Positions 25,201 to 33,148 of a DNA stretch of 64,000 bases are shown here, piece by piece. Location: the NCBI RefSeq assembly GCF_963576615.1, contig NC_088712.1, forward strand, positions 29,045,870 to 29,109,869. The letters are read 5' to 3'. The notes beneath the pieces were generated by a model. That model was not told the origin of the DNA. It searched no databases and saw only the letters and a program-made list of their open reading frames with translations. The stretch is from Watersipora subatra. Lineage: Eukaryota; Bryozoa; Gymnolaemata; Cheilostomatida; Watersiporidae. Position numbers and translations under genes: made by a program. The number at the start of each line of letters is the position of its first letter. Position 1 is the stretch's first letter.

Positions 25201-28200
25201 AACCGTAAGCACAAGCATCTGCATTAGATGTAAGTGTGTGTGCTTAGGTGACTTTATACTATATCCATACCGTATGTTAGTTACTAGTACTAATACTCAT
25301 CATATACATGTCTATACTATATACATGCCGCATGTTAGTTAATAGTACTAACACTCATATACATGACTCTATACTGTATACATACTGTATGTTAGTTACT
25401 AGTACTAATACTCATCATATACATGACTCTATACTATATACATACTGTATGTTAGTCACTAGTACTAATACTCATCATATACATGACTCTATACTATATA
25501 CATACTGTAGATCAGTTACATTTTTATATAGCTCCGACGACTAACCTTCCCATCAAGGTTTGAGGAAGGAGAGAGGGTTGAGATGGATAATGGGGGCCCA
25601 GCTGTAGACACCACTGTAAAAGAAGAGGGGTCTGTTGTGCCCCTGCAGAGCTTCGGTAATGAAACTGGAGCTGATTCTACTATCGTCATCGACAAGCCCA
25701 ATGCTGACGATGTCGCAGAGAGAAATGGTGAGCCTTTGCTTTTAGCTTTAGCCTTAGGTTTACTGTTAGGTTTCCATAGATGCAATGCAGTAACCGTACA
25801 CAGTTATGTTTTCCCCATCATTGCAACTAGAATGTGTTTTTGAAACAGCCAAATTCTGAATTATCGTATACCCTCGCACATAAACCAAGTTTAACACGAA
25901 AAGATTTACTAAACTAACGAGTAGATGTATGCACACATACCGTAAAACCTCATTCGAGGCTTTCAAACAGAGGTTTTACGGTATGCGTGCATACAAACAT
26001 ACCTTTATTTAAACGCCACCCGTTTTTGAATGCCACTATAGGAGAAGGTTGAAAAATAGAGCTCCACCCTTTAATTGCATTCCACCTCTATTTGCCCGCC
26101 ATCTCTATCTGATCGCCACTTTGACGTTCTTTGATCTTTACGGACCTTCAAGCGATCAGTAGAAAAGTGACAACAAGATGGTAGTAATAATGATTTGGTT
26201 ACATTATTAACAATTATTTGGCTGTTGCTTTTCATATCAAAGTTCGTTTTCTAGCTCTAAAGTTTTACAGTTTTTCGTTAAAACTGAAAGAAGCATCATG
26301 GAAATAATTAACTAGAAATTCCACTGTCATACAGCCCACAACCAAAGTGATATTGGAAAAAAGAAAGGGTACCGATGGTTGAGAAATGCAATGTTAGCAG
26401 TCAAATGGCACTGCAGTGCAATAGGATAACTGCAATGGTAGCTGTAATGTACTGGGTGTGGGTGTTATTATATACAACAAATAGCAATAATGAAAGGAAA
26501 AGATTATATGTTTATATCTCTCCCCCTGCAATAGGATAAATGCAAAATTGGCCAATATTAAAAGTAAAATGCACTGATATTATTAGAATAACTAATATTA
26601 ATAATATAGTAATAATATAAAACCAATACACAATTTTGTTTACATTTAAAAACGTTATAGTTTTTATAATCCCATAAGTATAATCTCATAATCTTAAAAT
26701 CTCATAAGAATCGTTAGAAAAAAATATCGTCGTCATTTCCTTTACATACACTGTGTTGTACATCAGTTAGAATACCAAAGTACTCAAGAGTCTAAAATGT
26801 CAGTTACTTTGAAATCGGCAAAAATGAAACTATTTCAGTACTTCTACGTTAATTACAGAAACCTTCGACAATGCTATAGACTGGTGAAATGTGCACGTTA
26901 TTTTTTCGCGAAATGCGCACGACTTTATCGTTCTATTCTCTGTCGCTCGGCGTTTCAATTTCCGGTCTTAACTTTTATTAAATCAAGCTTTTCAAGCGTT
27001 TTGTGATGATTTTCGGCCAAATTAATCTGTCTATTTGTGTATAATTCGATCAGATGGGTAAGTTTTAAGAGAATTTTGATAATTTACAAAGACTTGGTAA
27101 CATATTTAAATAGGTTTGTATGTGTTTTGTATCGTTATTATACTTTAACTAATCTACAAAACGATGATTAAATTTGTTGATGAAATTTCAAGACAAGGGT
27201 TCGTCTCATTGTTGATGAATAATTTTCGTAAGTTGTGTGCACATGCATTTATCATAAAAACTCTCATACTTCGCTTCCGCTCGTTTGTTCGTGGGATAAC
27301 TTTATTAAGCTAATAGTAAGATATCGCGCGGGGATATGCGAGAATATACAGTAGTTGTTTTACGTCTTCTGAAAGTCACTGATGCTAAGATTCCAGAACC
27401 ACCATTTAGATTTTAGACCAATGTATCCTACCTGCTAACTTTAGATTTTAGACCAATGTATCCTACCTGCTAACTTTGTTTACTAATATGCAAGCTAGTA
27501 ATATCCTTAACACGATTGCTGTTCAATATACATTACAATGTAATGATACACCGTAATATATATAGTTTCCATACTTGTGGTAAAATTCACAACCAGATCA
27601 GACTTTTCTCCATAGATGCAAATGGCCATGATGTATAAAAAACAGTTTGTTTTAATATTCGCTCTGCATCCATTACAAGTATGAATAGATACCCTTACAT
27701 TTTCATTATTCTAGAGCATCATCATGTGATACCTCTGTGTGATACCTCTATGTGATACCTCTATGTTTGTGCTGCTATTGTTTTTGGGCTACGATAAAAT
27801 GAATAACAGTCGAGTTATTTTACTAACAAGCATGTTCTGATCTGCAAAGAGCTGCTATAAAATATCTTTTGAGGTAAGTCTAAAGACTGTACTAAAACAT
27901 TTTTAGCATCTTTGTGAAGAGACTTTCAGCCAAATATCTTCAAAAAGTAACCACTAGACAGAAAAATTATGGTTATTTTTAATCCAGAAGCGTGTCTATA
28001 GAACAAGTCTAGCTAATCTATACAGATTAAGGAGATTCTTAATCCATTTTAATCTGCAGATTTAAATTAATGAAATTCCTAACTTTAACTTTAGTTCCCA
28101 TTTTTTATAACCTAAATTCATAAAATGAGATCCAATGCTGGCTTCTAAAAGGTTTGCAGTATTTGCGGTGCGAGCAAATTATTGTTCATAATCCCCTTTC

Positions 28201-31200
28201 GTGTCTTCGTGTTACGGGTTTATTTTGCGAACCAAGTCTACAGAGCTTTATGCTATTTTCAATTTTTTTACAAACAACACTCTTTGCTAATGTAAATTAC
28301 AAAGAAAAACAAATATAATATTAGTGTCAAAGGAAACTATCAATATTCCATAGAACTATCAATATTCCATAGAACTATCATTATTCCATAGAGCTATTGA
28401 TAAGGTAAATCAGATCTTAAGAATTGATCCTGGTCATGTCTCCAAGAGTTTGTCGAAGATATTGCATTACAAATACAATTTTCCTGTATATTGTAAGCAA
28501 AACAGAGTGTTTATATATATTACAAATATATTGAGAGTTGAATAGTAGATTATAATACAAGCCATCCTACTAGGGCGATTGATTCATACGTGTGGGTCTG
28601 TATGTCTCAAATCATCAGCATCTCAAATCATACAAGATATGGTGTTGTTCTACCATATTTTGATGTCAATCCACAGTGTTCATCAATCTTATGGTAGTAA
28701 CAGGACCTATTTTCTCTAACTTGTTATCTAGCTTTGGAAAACTGAAACCCCCGTATTGAGTAAACCCCAGACTTTGAGTATTAAACTAGTACTCTGTATT
28801 AGTATATTGTACTAGTACTTGTATAATTATTCTTCTCTGTGTGACCATCAGTCGAGTAGTGAAATGGTAGGGTGCTTGGCTTGGAATCCAAACATACAGG
28901 CTCAATTCCTGTATAGTGTAATATTTTTCCTAATGCTCATAGCATGGCAGGGGACAGATGCGGGTATTATATGCTCATTATTACAATAAAGACTAACTGA
29001 ATGCCCGGCGTTGCACAAATAACAGAATAATTCCTAATGGATTTTAGTAACTTACCTTGAAAAGCTAGATCTTCACTAAAGTCTTTCCCAAAACAATATT
29101 AGTGTTTTGAGCCGGCTTAACAATCAGTTTGACTTAACAGTCAACAGTGCTAGTTATTAACCCCAAGCAAGCGCTCCATGTGTGAGTAGCTTAACCAATG
29201 TAATGACTGTTTGCCGAAGGAATCTATTGTATTTGGTGTAGCTTATTGGTTAAGTTTGACGCCTTTAGCCTCTAGATCTGAACCTCCAAGATCAAACCCA
29301 GTGCCGTGCAGATTTTTCATTACTAGAGTTTAATTGATATAACTGGAAACAGGGTTTAACAACAAGGCAAACGTTGAGATTTATATATATATATATAGAT
29401 TACTAACTGTGCCACCCGGCGTTGCCCGGGTAACAAAAAAGTCTTTGGTCAGAAAATTGATTTGTATTTAACATATAACACCATTTGTCAATCTAACTTT
29501 CAAACTACATATCATGATAAAAGTGTTTTGTGTAGTTGAAATAATTTAATAGAAATAAAAACAACTGTAAAAGTTTTCAAACTTTGTCAAATGACTGTAG
29601 CTTTCCAACTTCATATCATGAGAAAAATGTTTTGTGCGAGTAAATAAATTAAAAAAGATAAAACGATTATAAAAGGGTTTAGAACATTAGATGTAAATGT
29701 GAAATAATTAGCAAGTAATAGCTAAATTAAGTCAGTTTTGCTACGATTACAATAAAGGTTGATTCGGTAATGATACAAATATTACGAACTGGGAAAACAA
29801 AATAAAAATCCTGAATATGTTGAATGAATAATAACAATTATTGTATAGAAGTGTGTGTTTAACCCTTTCACTACCATCCATCTACAAAAAATGCCGATGT
29901 TGCTTCATGATAAGCAATATTTTTTCAATTTCAAACTGTAGGACATTTTTGTTACATATTTTATTTTACCAATATGTTAAAAAACACTGCCATGCAATAA
30001 TTTCAATGTATCTATACTTTGTGTATTAATAAAGCGATGTGAACTATGATCGCTACGAAGCTAAAACGATCCTCTACAACGTTCCTTACTCTTACAAAAA
30101 TATTACTTTCACCACCATCAGAGTCACTGCTGCTATTTTAATTTTTTGTGTAATCATGAAAATCTGAATCGCCTATAATGTCATCAACACAAGTAATTAT
30201 CTGTTTTCTAACTTGGGAGATACTTACATAAAACTTACACAAAAAATGTTTGTTTTCAAGTTGGAATTTCCCAAACCAGAACTGCTTTGTGATTTTAGGC
30301 TAATTTTATAGAGAAACCTTCGGACAACACTGTTATTATTATAAAAGGCCTAAAGATTATTGGTTATGTTGTCAACAGATAATAAAATTAAGCTATTACG
30401 CAATTGCTGGGAAACTCGCAAAATTGTGCATATGACAGTCGACCATAGATTTTGCATGAATGCACATACTGCAGTGAAAGAGTTGAAAAAAGTTACTGTT
30501 CCACCAGAAGATATCTCTCAAAACTTTGAATACGACGATACTATTATCTCTCGATACTGGTACAAATGTAAAAATGAGATAACGTACTTTGTCTGACCAA
30601 AAGAGCAAATAATGTCGAGGCTCTTATCATGAATACAGTATAATTGTCCATGTGTGAAGAATTGGCCTTGTCCCCAGGTATAGTATTTAAAGCTTACAAA
30701 AAATATTTTTCAACAGGGGCATTCTATTTTACCAATGCGGCTATGCGTTAACACATAGTCGCAAAATAATCAGCTTATGCTATAGCTATAGCCGGAGAGA
30801 CATGCATACGGACGGGCACACCAACTTTGAGAAATATATATAGACAGAGGCATCATGATGTGTGGGCACAAAGCTAAAATAATAGCTATAGCTGGACAAT
30901 CAAAACGACGAATACACATACCAACTTTGAGAAATATATAGATAGTAAAAATTATTTTTGTGTCTGCTGCTAATTATATATATACTAATAAGTAATTTAT
31001 ATTCTATACCGCAGCACGGCTGCCTTGGTACAAGAAGGCAGTCTATTGGATATGCGGAGTAGAAAACATGGATGCCTCTAGTCACGAGAGCCAAGACGCT
31101 GTACCAGAGGAATGCATGAACATCGAGGAGGACCCATTTTGGTCGAGAGTTGTCAACACTTGTGCTATTCTGCTTATGATAGCTGCAGCCTTCAACTGGG

Positions 31201-31214
31201 GTTTTTACGCCTAG
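1088..31214 (+). CDS. SLC5A (SGLT-type): Sodium/glucose cotransporter (SLC5/SGLT family), C-terminal ~390 residues, 7 exons
   Basis: This is the 3' part of a Na+-coupled sugar transporter of the plasma membrane. The spliced coding sequence is 1088-1223, 2506-2622, 13308-13449, 14119-14281, 17067-17285, 25532-25727, 31015-31214 (1173 nt, stop TAG). All junctions are GT-AG and keep one frame. Family hallmarks in order: [32 protein letters not shown], a four-cysteine extracellular loop ([20 protein letters not shown]), [61 protein letters not shown] and a C-terminal helix ending NWGFYA. By comparison with human SGLT1, the sugar-binding Lys (LKILP), Gln (YIQ) and Thr (GITS) are present. Relative to human SGLT1 the visible part begins near residue 296; earlier exons, including the start codon, lie before position 1. 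The exact SLC5A paralogue cannot be decided by eye. Confidence 0.96.
2506..2622 (+). CDS. SLC5 transporter exon b
   Basis: Acceptor TTCTCTCCAG and donor GTAAGT. With the split Glu codon it encodes [17 protein letters not shown] and then [20 protein letters not shown]. The four cysteines match the extracellular loop of vertebrate SGLTs. Phase 1 in, phase 1 out. Confidence 0.96.
2631..2803. repeat. 29-bp minisatellite next to splice donor
   Basis: About six copies of AGTCTATTTCTGGTAGTGTT plus GTAGTTCCT. The array starts about 8 bases after the donor of exon b, and the donor-flanking bases (AGTCCCTAGTC) resemble the junction between repeat units. Confidence 0.9.
2943..4862. mobile_element. pogo-like TIR element, family TIR CAGTGCACCCTCGAGATACG
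   Basis: Perfect inverted ends of about 22 bases (CAGTGCACCCTCGAGATACG...) are flanked on both sides by TA (2941-2942 and 4863-4864), the target duplication of the Tc1/mariner-pogo group. The start CAGT is typical of pogo/Tigger ends. Subterminal repeats recur (CGTATATCGGGG near 3005 and TCGTATATCAGGG near 4830). The minus strand around 4440-4165 has short, frame-broken stretches that might be remnants of a pogo transposase, ending in ENPTFAEIF and a stop; this is weak. The 1.9-kb element lies in the 10.7-kb transporter intron. Confidence 0.8.
5163..5550. repeat. Interspersed repeat, second copy at 26921-27300
   Basis: The block from GACTTTATCGTTCTATTCTC through CGATCAGATGGGTTAG to CGTGGGATTA recurs with moderate divergence at 26921-27300 in the same orientation. 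A 30-base part (AAGCTGTTCAAGCGTTTTGTG) is also duplicated just upstream at about 5128-5155. No coding potential or element ends were recognised. Confidence 0.7.
5598..5915. mobile_element. Palindromic MITE, family also at 10301-10547
   Basis: The left half (CATAAATTATATATTAAATT, AATCCTCATTTG, ACAGCTGTAAAATTATG) is mirrored by the right half (CATAATTTTACAGCTGTTTG, ACGAAGATTAATCC). The copy at 10301-10547 shows the same arms. Ends are approximate for this copy. Confidence 0.6.
5905..6274 (+). mobile_element. Helitron-like element, family B
   Basis: The body (CCAGCTATAGCTATTAAAAT, then a tRNA-like stretch AACCTTCCGTTCACCAGGC, then ACTAAAGCTTGCTCTC) matches copies at 38285-38657 and 62740-63107. 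The right end ...CAGGCATTCTGCTAG followed by T fits a Helitron 3' terminus, although the GC hairpin is eroded here. The left end is uncertain. Confidence 0.5.
6300..6332. repeat. (TA)n microsatellite
   Basis: Alternating TA run with one GT interruption, just after the family B element. Confidence 0.9.
6411..6501. repeat. Near-perfect palindrome, 42-bp arms
   Basis: Arm ATATTTGAAAAATTATTGCG... (6411-6452) is repeated in inverse orientation at 6459-6501, with a loop of about 6 bases. In single-stranded form it would make a very stable hairpin. It may be a small MITE or an inverted duplication. Confidence 0.9.
6505..9768. other. Intron sequence, no gene recognised
   Basis: AT-rich intronic DNA of the SLC5 gene. 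T/A-rich low-complexity stretches with repeated TTATTATTG-like words occur at about 7120-7290 and 7960-8220. No transposon ends or conserved coding sequence were recognised. A frame at 7400-7711 has a Cys-rich C-terminal half but no family resemblance. Confidence 0.5.
9769..9969 (+). other. Small open frame of 66 codons, unknown
   Basis: An ATG in A-rich context (AAAATAAAATGG) opens a frame with protein-like composition ([18 protein letters not shown] at the start, many Tyr/Arg/Asp) and a TGA stop. It lies inside the large transporter intron. No family is recognised. It may be chance or a decayed transposon fragment. Confidence 0.15.
10301..10547. mobile_element. Palindromic MITE
   Basis: Imperfect terminal inverted repeats TGAATTTAGTCGATAGTCAT (10301-10320) and ATGACTATTGACTGAATTCA (10528-10547). 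The arms also contain CCTCATTTTGTC / GATAAAATGAGG and AACCAAACAGCTGTG / AGCTGTTTGGTTT. Same family as 5598-5915. Confidence 0.75.
10780..10870. repeat. AT-only low-complexity tract
   Basis: Runs of TATTATATAATATT-type sequence, self-complementary throughout. It is flanked on both sides by copies of the word TGTTGTAAATGAGAATT (10563 and 10899), which also occurs at 6541. Confidence 0.85.
11920..12062 (+). mobile_element. tRNA-derived SINE, degenerate
   Basis: A box A-like GGGTGGTGTTGGTTGACC and a degenerate box B-like GAGAGTTTGAATCATA are followed by the shared SINE tail (CGAACAGACAAATGCAGCTC TTATCATAATAAAGG). It lies in the transporter intron. Confidence 0.5.
12545..12660 (-). mobile_element. 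tRNA-like SINE head, minus strand
   Basis: On the minus strand, AGATGGTGGATGGTGGAGTG is followed about 30 bases later by a good box B, AGGTTCAAATCCTG. The anticodon region does not form a standard stem, so this is a SINE rather than a tRNA gene. Confidence 0.45.
13308..13449 (+). CDS. SLC5 transporter exon c
   Basis: Acceptor TTTTTTTCACAG, donor GTAGGT. It encodes [20 protein letters not shown], then [20 protein letters not shown] and ELMIVG, ending inside an Arg codon. The [16 protein letters not shown] block is one of the strongest signatures of SGLT-type SLC5 proteins; the conserved Ser residues belong to the Na+-binding region. Confidence 0.97.
13697..13766. repeat. 14-bp minisatellite
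   Basis: Five units of TGATTGTGATTGGC, one of them with a two-base change. Confidence 0.9.
14119..14281 (+). CDS. SLC5 transporter exon d
   Basis: Acceptor TTATTGTAG, donor GTAGCC (weak after the invariant GT). It encodes [37 protein letters not shown] and [14 protein letters not shown]. Gln and Thr of YIQGITS align with the sugar-contacting Gln457 and Thr460 of human SGLT1. The residue three before that Gln is His where human SGLT1 has Asp454. Confidence 0.97.
14282..15610. other. Intron sequence, nothing recognised
   Basis: Ordinary intron sequence. A direct duplication of AGCCCAATAACTATGTCTCC lies at about 14915-14960. No coding sequence or element ends were seen. Confidence 0.5.
15613..16740 (+). 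mobile_element. Tigger/pogo-like non-autonomous element
   Basis: The left end CAGTGAAACATGGATAACTC and the right end GAGTTATCCGAGTTTCACTG are inverted repeats with two mismatches, flanked by TA at 15611-15612 and 16741-16742. It shares subterminal sequence with 1-613 and 20845-24823. An internal palindrome at about 15960-16035 (arms AAGGATTTTCGCCACGCA / GCGTGGCGAAAATCCTT) and a second near 16350-16445 (AAAACGCTCA...) can fold into hairpins. There is no transposase frame. Confidence 0.85.
17067..17285 (+). CDS. SLC5 transporter exon e
   Basis: Acceptor TCATTATTGCAG, donor GTGAGT, phase 0 at both ends, 73 codons. It encodes [40 protein letters not shown] and a hydrophobic segment ending [11 protein letters not shown]. 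These match two SGLT membrane helices joined by the conserved extracellular loop. Confidence 0.97.
17807..19469. mobile_element. TIR element, ends CCCTAGGGCACTTAT, TA flanks
   Basis: The left end CCCTAGGGCACTTATGTATT and the right end ATATAAGTGTCCTAGGG are inverted repeats between TA dinucleotides (17805-17806 and 19470-19471). Further in, CGCGAAAATTTCATGAACGA and GCAGCGAAATTTTACTC...CTCACGAAACTAAAT are also related. A second complete TIR element is nested at 18444-19276. No transposase is seen. Confidence 0.75.
18444..19276. mobile_element. TIR element CCGTACTTTTCGGACT, nested
   Basis: Perfect 16-base inverted ends CCGTACTTTTCGGACT / AGTCCGAAAAGTACGG lie between TA duplications (18442-18443, 19277-19278). 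A shorter member is at 31828-32226. It contains an inner inverted pair, AAACAATAGACTTCGGCAT (about 18477) and ATGCCGAAGTCTATTGTTT (about 18873). Subterminal GCAGCTTATATAAGGGTGTGG is typical of the family. It interrupts the 17807-19469 element. Confidence 0.85.
21373..21607 (+). pseudogene. Tigger/pogo transposase remnant, N-terminal DNA-binding part
   Basis: The frame reads [20 protein letters not shown], then [20 protein letters not shown], the psq/CENPB-type helix-turn-helix of pogo-family transposases. [20 protein letters not shown] follows, the start of the second CENPB-type helix-turn-helix domain. It is broken at 21608 by the hAT-like insertion. Beyond that element the frame resumes at 24149 with [17 protein letters not shown], as expected for the family. 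The DDE domain is missing. An upstream Met is at 21318, but homology is clear only from about 21373. Confidence 0.85.
21862..22542. mobile_element. Small hAT-like element whose interior is a minisatellite, fourth level
   Basis: The ends CAGGGATT / AATCCCTG are flanked by the perfect 8-bp duplication ATACCTAC (21854-21861 and 22543-22550). CAGGG starts are common in hAT elements. Nearly all of the 681 bp between the ends is a tandem array of ATGGAAATG-type units. It sits in the left arm of the larger hAT-like element and splits it. Confidence 0.85.
21900..22520. repeat. ATGGAAAT minisatellite with higher-order units
   Basis: Repeats of TATGGAAATGGAAATAATATGG and TATGGAAATGAATTATGG alternate irregularly, with basic periods of about 6, 12 and 18 bases. 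The array fills the small hAT-like element. Confidence 0.95.
24271..24306 (+). pseudogene. Tigger transposase C-terminal tail with PIP box
   Basis: The frame [11 protein letters not shown] ends in [11 protein letters not shown] fits the PCNA-interacting (PIP) box Q-x-x-[ILM]-x-x-[FY]-[FY], which is known at the C terminus of pogo-type transposases. It is in the same orientation as the N-terminal remnant, with the catalytic domain deleted between. Confidence 0.65.
25256..25508. repeat. 60-bp tandem repeat
   Basis: About four copies of a 60-base unit beginning CTCTATACTATATACATACT and containing GTTAGTTACTAGTACTAATA. The array ends about 24 bases before exon f, inside the region that should hold the branch point. 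Confidence 0.9.
25532..25727 (+). CDS. SLC5 transporter exon f
   Basis: Acceptor TTTTTATATAG (A-rich, weak pyrimidine tract) and donor GTGAGC. It encodes [20 protein letters not shown], an acidic hydrophilic linker and DDVAERN. This is the long cytoplasmic loop before the last membrane helix, variable across the family; LRRLTF is the conserved start. An in-frame ATG at 25583 is internal, not a start. Confidence 0.93.
25927..25994. repeat. Hairpin with TACCGTAAAACCTC arms
   Basis: GTATGCACACATACCGTAAA ACCTC is followed after about 18 bases by its near-exact inverse. The sequence belongs to the ACCTCTATTTGAACGCCACC repeat family, which continues at 25995-26170 and recurs at 38675-38880, 40975-41080 and 46525-47270. 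Confidence 0.8.
25995..26170. repeat. Interspersed repeat of the AACGCCACC family
   Basis: TTTAAACGCCACCCGTTTTT, GAAGGTTGAAAAATAGAGC and TTGATCTTTACGGACC recur in the same order at 38690-38870 and 46545-46700. Confidence 0.7.
26921..27300. repeat. Interspersed repeat, copy of 5163-5550
   Basis: Begins GACTTTATCGTTCTATTCTC and ends near CGTGGGATAAC; parallel to the copy at 5163-5550. The upstream GCACGTTATTTTTTCGCGAA is not shared. Confidence 0.7.
27301..28840. other. Intron sequence with short tandem duplications
   Basis: A 35-base unit (TTTTAGACCAATGTATCCTA...) occurs twice at 27409-27478. GTGATACCTCT occurs about four times near 27727-27765. AACTATCAATATTCCATAG occurs three times near 28338-28392. 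Nothing coding was recognised. Confidence 0.6.
28845..28992 (+). mobile_element. tRNA-derived SINE
   Basis: GAGTAGTGAAATGGTAGGGT, an anticodon-like stem (TTGGCTTGGAATCCAAACA) and CAGGCTCAATTCCTG resemble box A, anticodon arm and box B. The tail is GGGGACAGATGCGGG...TTACAATAAAGA. It abuts Helitron-like family B directly. Confidence 0.6.
28993..29379 (-). mobile_element. Helitron-like element, family B, minus strand
   Basis: On the minus strand it begins TCTCAACGTTTGCCTTG and ends ...CGCCGGGCATTCAGTTAG followed by T. The terminal hairpin and CTAG-like end match the Helitron pattern, with one substitution in CTRR. On the plus strand it carries a tRNA-like stretch (TGTAGCTTATTGGTTAAG, about 29238, and AAGATCAAACCCAGTG, about 29288). 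The closest copy is 56899-57275. Confidence 0.55.
29403..30832 (-). mobile_element. Helitron-like element, family A, long copy
   Basis: On the minus strand the 5' end is TCTCAAAGTTGGTGTG. The 3' end is CCCGGGCAACGCCGGGTGGC ACAGTTAG then T: a GC hairpin followed within about 10 bases by a CTRR-like end with one change. The 3' part matches 40158-40520 and the middle matches 41895-42500. A second TCTCAAAGTTGGTATG lies just outside, at about 30930-30945. Confidence 0.6.
30420..30596 (+). pseudogene. Possible piggyBac-like transposase remnant
   Basis: The plus-strand frame reads [20 protein letters not shown], then [20 protein letters not shown] and YFV. The order 'KELKK...(acidic)...hydrophobic-x-x-x-W-x-K-x-K-x-x-hydrophobic-T' recalls the end of the piggyBac DDE domain, but I rely on pattern memory only. 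A related, frame-broken sequence is at 42240-42440. It lies inside the long family A copy, so it may be captured or independently inserted. Confidence 0.3.
31015..31214 (+). CDS. SLC5 transporter last exon
   Basis: Acceptor TTCTATACCGCAG. With the split Ala codon it encodes [20 protein letters not shown], a hydrophilic acidic stretch ([18 protein letters not shown]) and the final helix [19 protein letters not shown], then TAG. The ending in -FYA is the usual SGLT C terminus. Confidence 0.97.
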
Positions 31215-31486
31215 TATTGCTGGAATTAGCATTTCTGTCGGAGCCTCGACAAAACATCAAAGACAGAAGATATTTAACATGTAAATTTGCGTCATCTATG
31301 CATCATTTTGACACAAGGGATATTATCTTGGCATTATATCGGATATCCCAATTAATATGCATACTTCTGTTTTGGTTTAAGATATATTTCATACCAAATT
31401 TTGTTCAGGATCTTAGTACTTCAGCATGCATGCCATGTAAGTTGTATTTTGTAATACTATTTATGATTTTATCTCCTTTCAAATGT

Positions 31487-31492
31487 ATTAAA
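31487..31492 (+). terminator. Candidate polyadenylation signal ATTAAA
   Basis: ATTAAA, the commonest variant signal, lies 273 bases after the transporter stop codon. No AATAAA was noticed between the stop codon and 31800, but the real cleavage site is unknown. Confidence 0.3.
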
Positions 31493-31827
31493 CCAGATTG
31501 ATGGTATGAGAATTGAAATGTTCTTTAAAATGGCTTGACAAAAACTTCTAATCCACTGACAGTTCAATAGATAATATACAATATACATTACCATTTAGTT
31601 GACTGTGTCCCAAAATATATTTTATTTTTAACCAAAAGGCACCAATGTTTTTATCTATCTTGATGTTCTAAAATATATTTACGTTTATTGTTGGTATATC
31701 ATTGTGTGTATCATCGTTGGTCGTTGAAAAGCAGATACAATCAATAAGAAAGATTTGCAGCATTACTGCGCTTCATCATTGATCTGAAAATGTCTAGAAA
31801 TAATGCTTGCTGGGTCTGACATGATTA

Positions 31828-32226
31828 CCGTACTTTTCCGACTATAAACCGCTCCCCTATATAAGCCGCATCTGCTTTATTTTCAAACAACGTTAATAAA
31901 ACAATACATTGGCCACACCTTTGTATAGGCCGCAGAACTCAGGACGGTGATTTTTAACACGACAGCGACTTTGCTAGTTAAAACGGAATACTGCCGTTAG
32001 GTACTGTTTCGTATTAACCGACGCTTTTTTACCCAGTAGCTATCGGAACAGTACCGTTAGGCATTGTTTCATTTTTTCTTTCACCGCTAGAAGCGCACTA
32101 ACCGGAGATTCCGGTTAATGTGCCCTAGCGGTGAAAGAAATAACCACAGAATAGCTGCACCCTTATATAAGCCGCATGGCTCAAAACATCAGAAAAAAAT
32201 AGTGGCTAATAGTCCGAAAAGTGCGG
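31828..32226. mobile_element. TIR MITE CCGTACTTTTC, 399 bp
   Basis: CCGTACTTTTCCGACTATAA at the left and AGTCCGAAAAGTGCGG at the right are flanked by TA (31826-31827, 32227-32228). Subterminal CCTATATAAGCCGCATCTGC / CCTTATATAAGCCGCATGGC confirms the family of 18444-19276. Confidence 0.85.
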
Positions 32227-32394
32227 TAAATAGCCTTTGCATAAATAAACAGTCGTACAGAGAGACAGTTAAACCGTTGTATGTCAAGAGCATTCACCAA
32301 CATGGAGCTCACCAGAAACTCAAGTTTGATAGTATTTTCAGCTACTAGCGCCCTGACTGTCTCCACTATACCATGAGAGTAAGTATGTGCACAA

Positions 32395-32564
32395 TTATTC
32401 CACAGCACTGGAAGACAGTCGGTCGGTGCAGGTGTTGGAGTGTCGGGCTAGTAACTTAAATGTCATGAGGTCGAATCCTGCATAATACAATCTTTTTTCC
32501 GACTTCCAACCATCACTTCGGGCAGACGCTGCTTTTATTATAGTAAAGACAAGCACTCTTGCAG
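32395..32564 (+). mobile_element. tRNA-derived SINE
   Basis: GGTCGGTGCAGGTGTTGGAG and box B-like GAGGTCGAATCCTG, then CTTTTTTCCGACTTCCAACC and GGGCAGACGCTGCTTTTATTATAGTAAAGAC. A second copy follows at 32630-32775. Confidence 0.65.
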
Positions 32565-32629
32565 TCTCTACTGCCATGTGACATTGTCAGATTAGCAAAT
32601 AACTGCACAGTTACATGGATTCTGGAATG

Positions 32630-32775
32630 TGACAAGGTCGTTGATCTATATAGGTCGTAGAGTGTCAGTTTCCAAGCTGCAAGTCACCAGTTCAAATCCT
32701 GAACAATACAATCTTTTTTCGTAAACTTCAAGCACGGCTTCGCACAGACAACGTACTCGGCCCTTATTATAGTAA
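32630..32775 (+). mobile_element. tRNA-derived SINE, adjacent second copy
   Basis: TATAGGTCGTAGAGTGTCAG and box B-like CCAGTTCAAATCCTG, then ATACAATCTTTTTTCGTAAA and a tail GCACAGACAACGTACTCGGCCCTTATTATAGTAAAT. It shares layout and tail with 32395-32564. Confidence 0.65.
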
Positions 32776-33148
32776 ATAATGATTGACCTATCTCATTATT
32801 CTAAGCCTGTTTAGGATGTATAGCATGATAAGAACAGGCAGGTTACAGAGTGTTTTCAAACTCGCTTATTATAACATATTATATACTTATTATATCTAAC
32901 TTATGCTTATTATGGTCGTATGTAGATGACTTGGTCACGAGAACAAAATCACTTAATAGAACTTATATATTATACCTGTTTTATACATTGTATATATATT
33001 CACAAATGTATTCACATTTGTATGCAAAATATACAATATTTGTATATTTTGTATAAGAGACACTTAGACTAGAGGCATGTGTAATACTATATATGCTAAT
33101 ATCATTTAGCATGTATATCTTTACAATTTCAAAGCAAATTTCAGTGAG

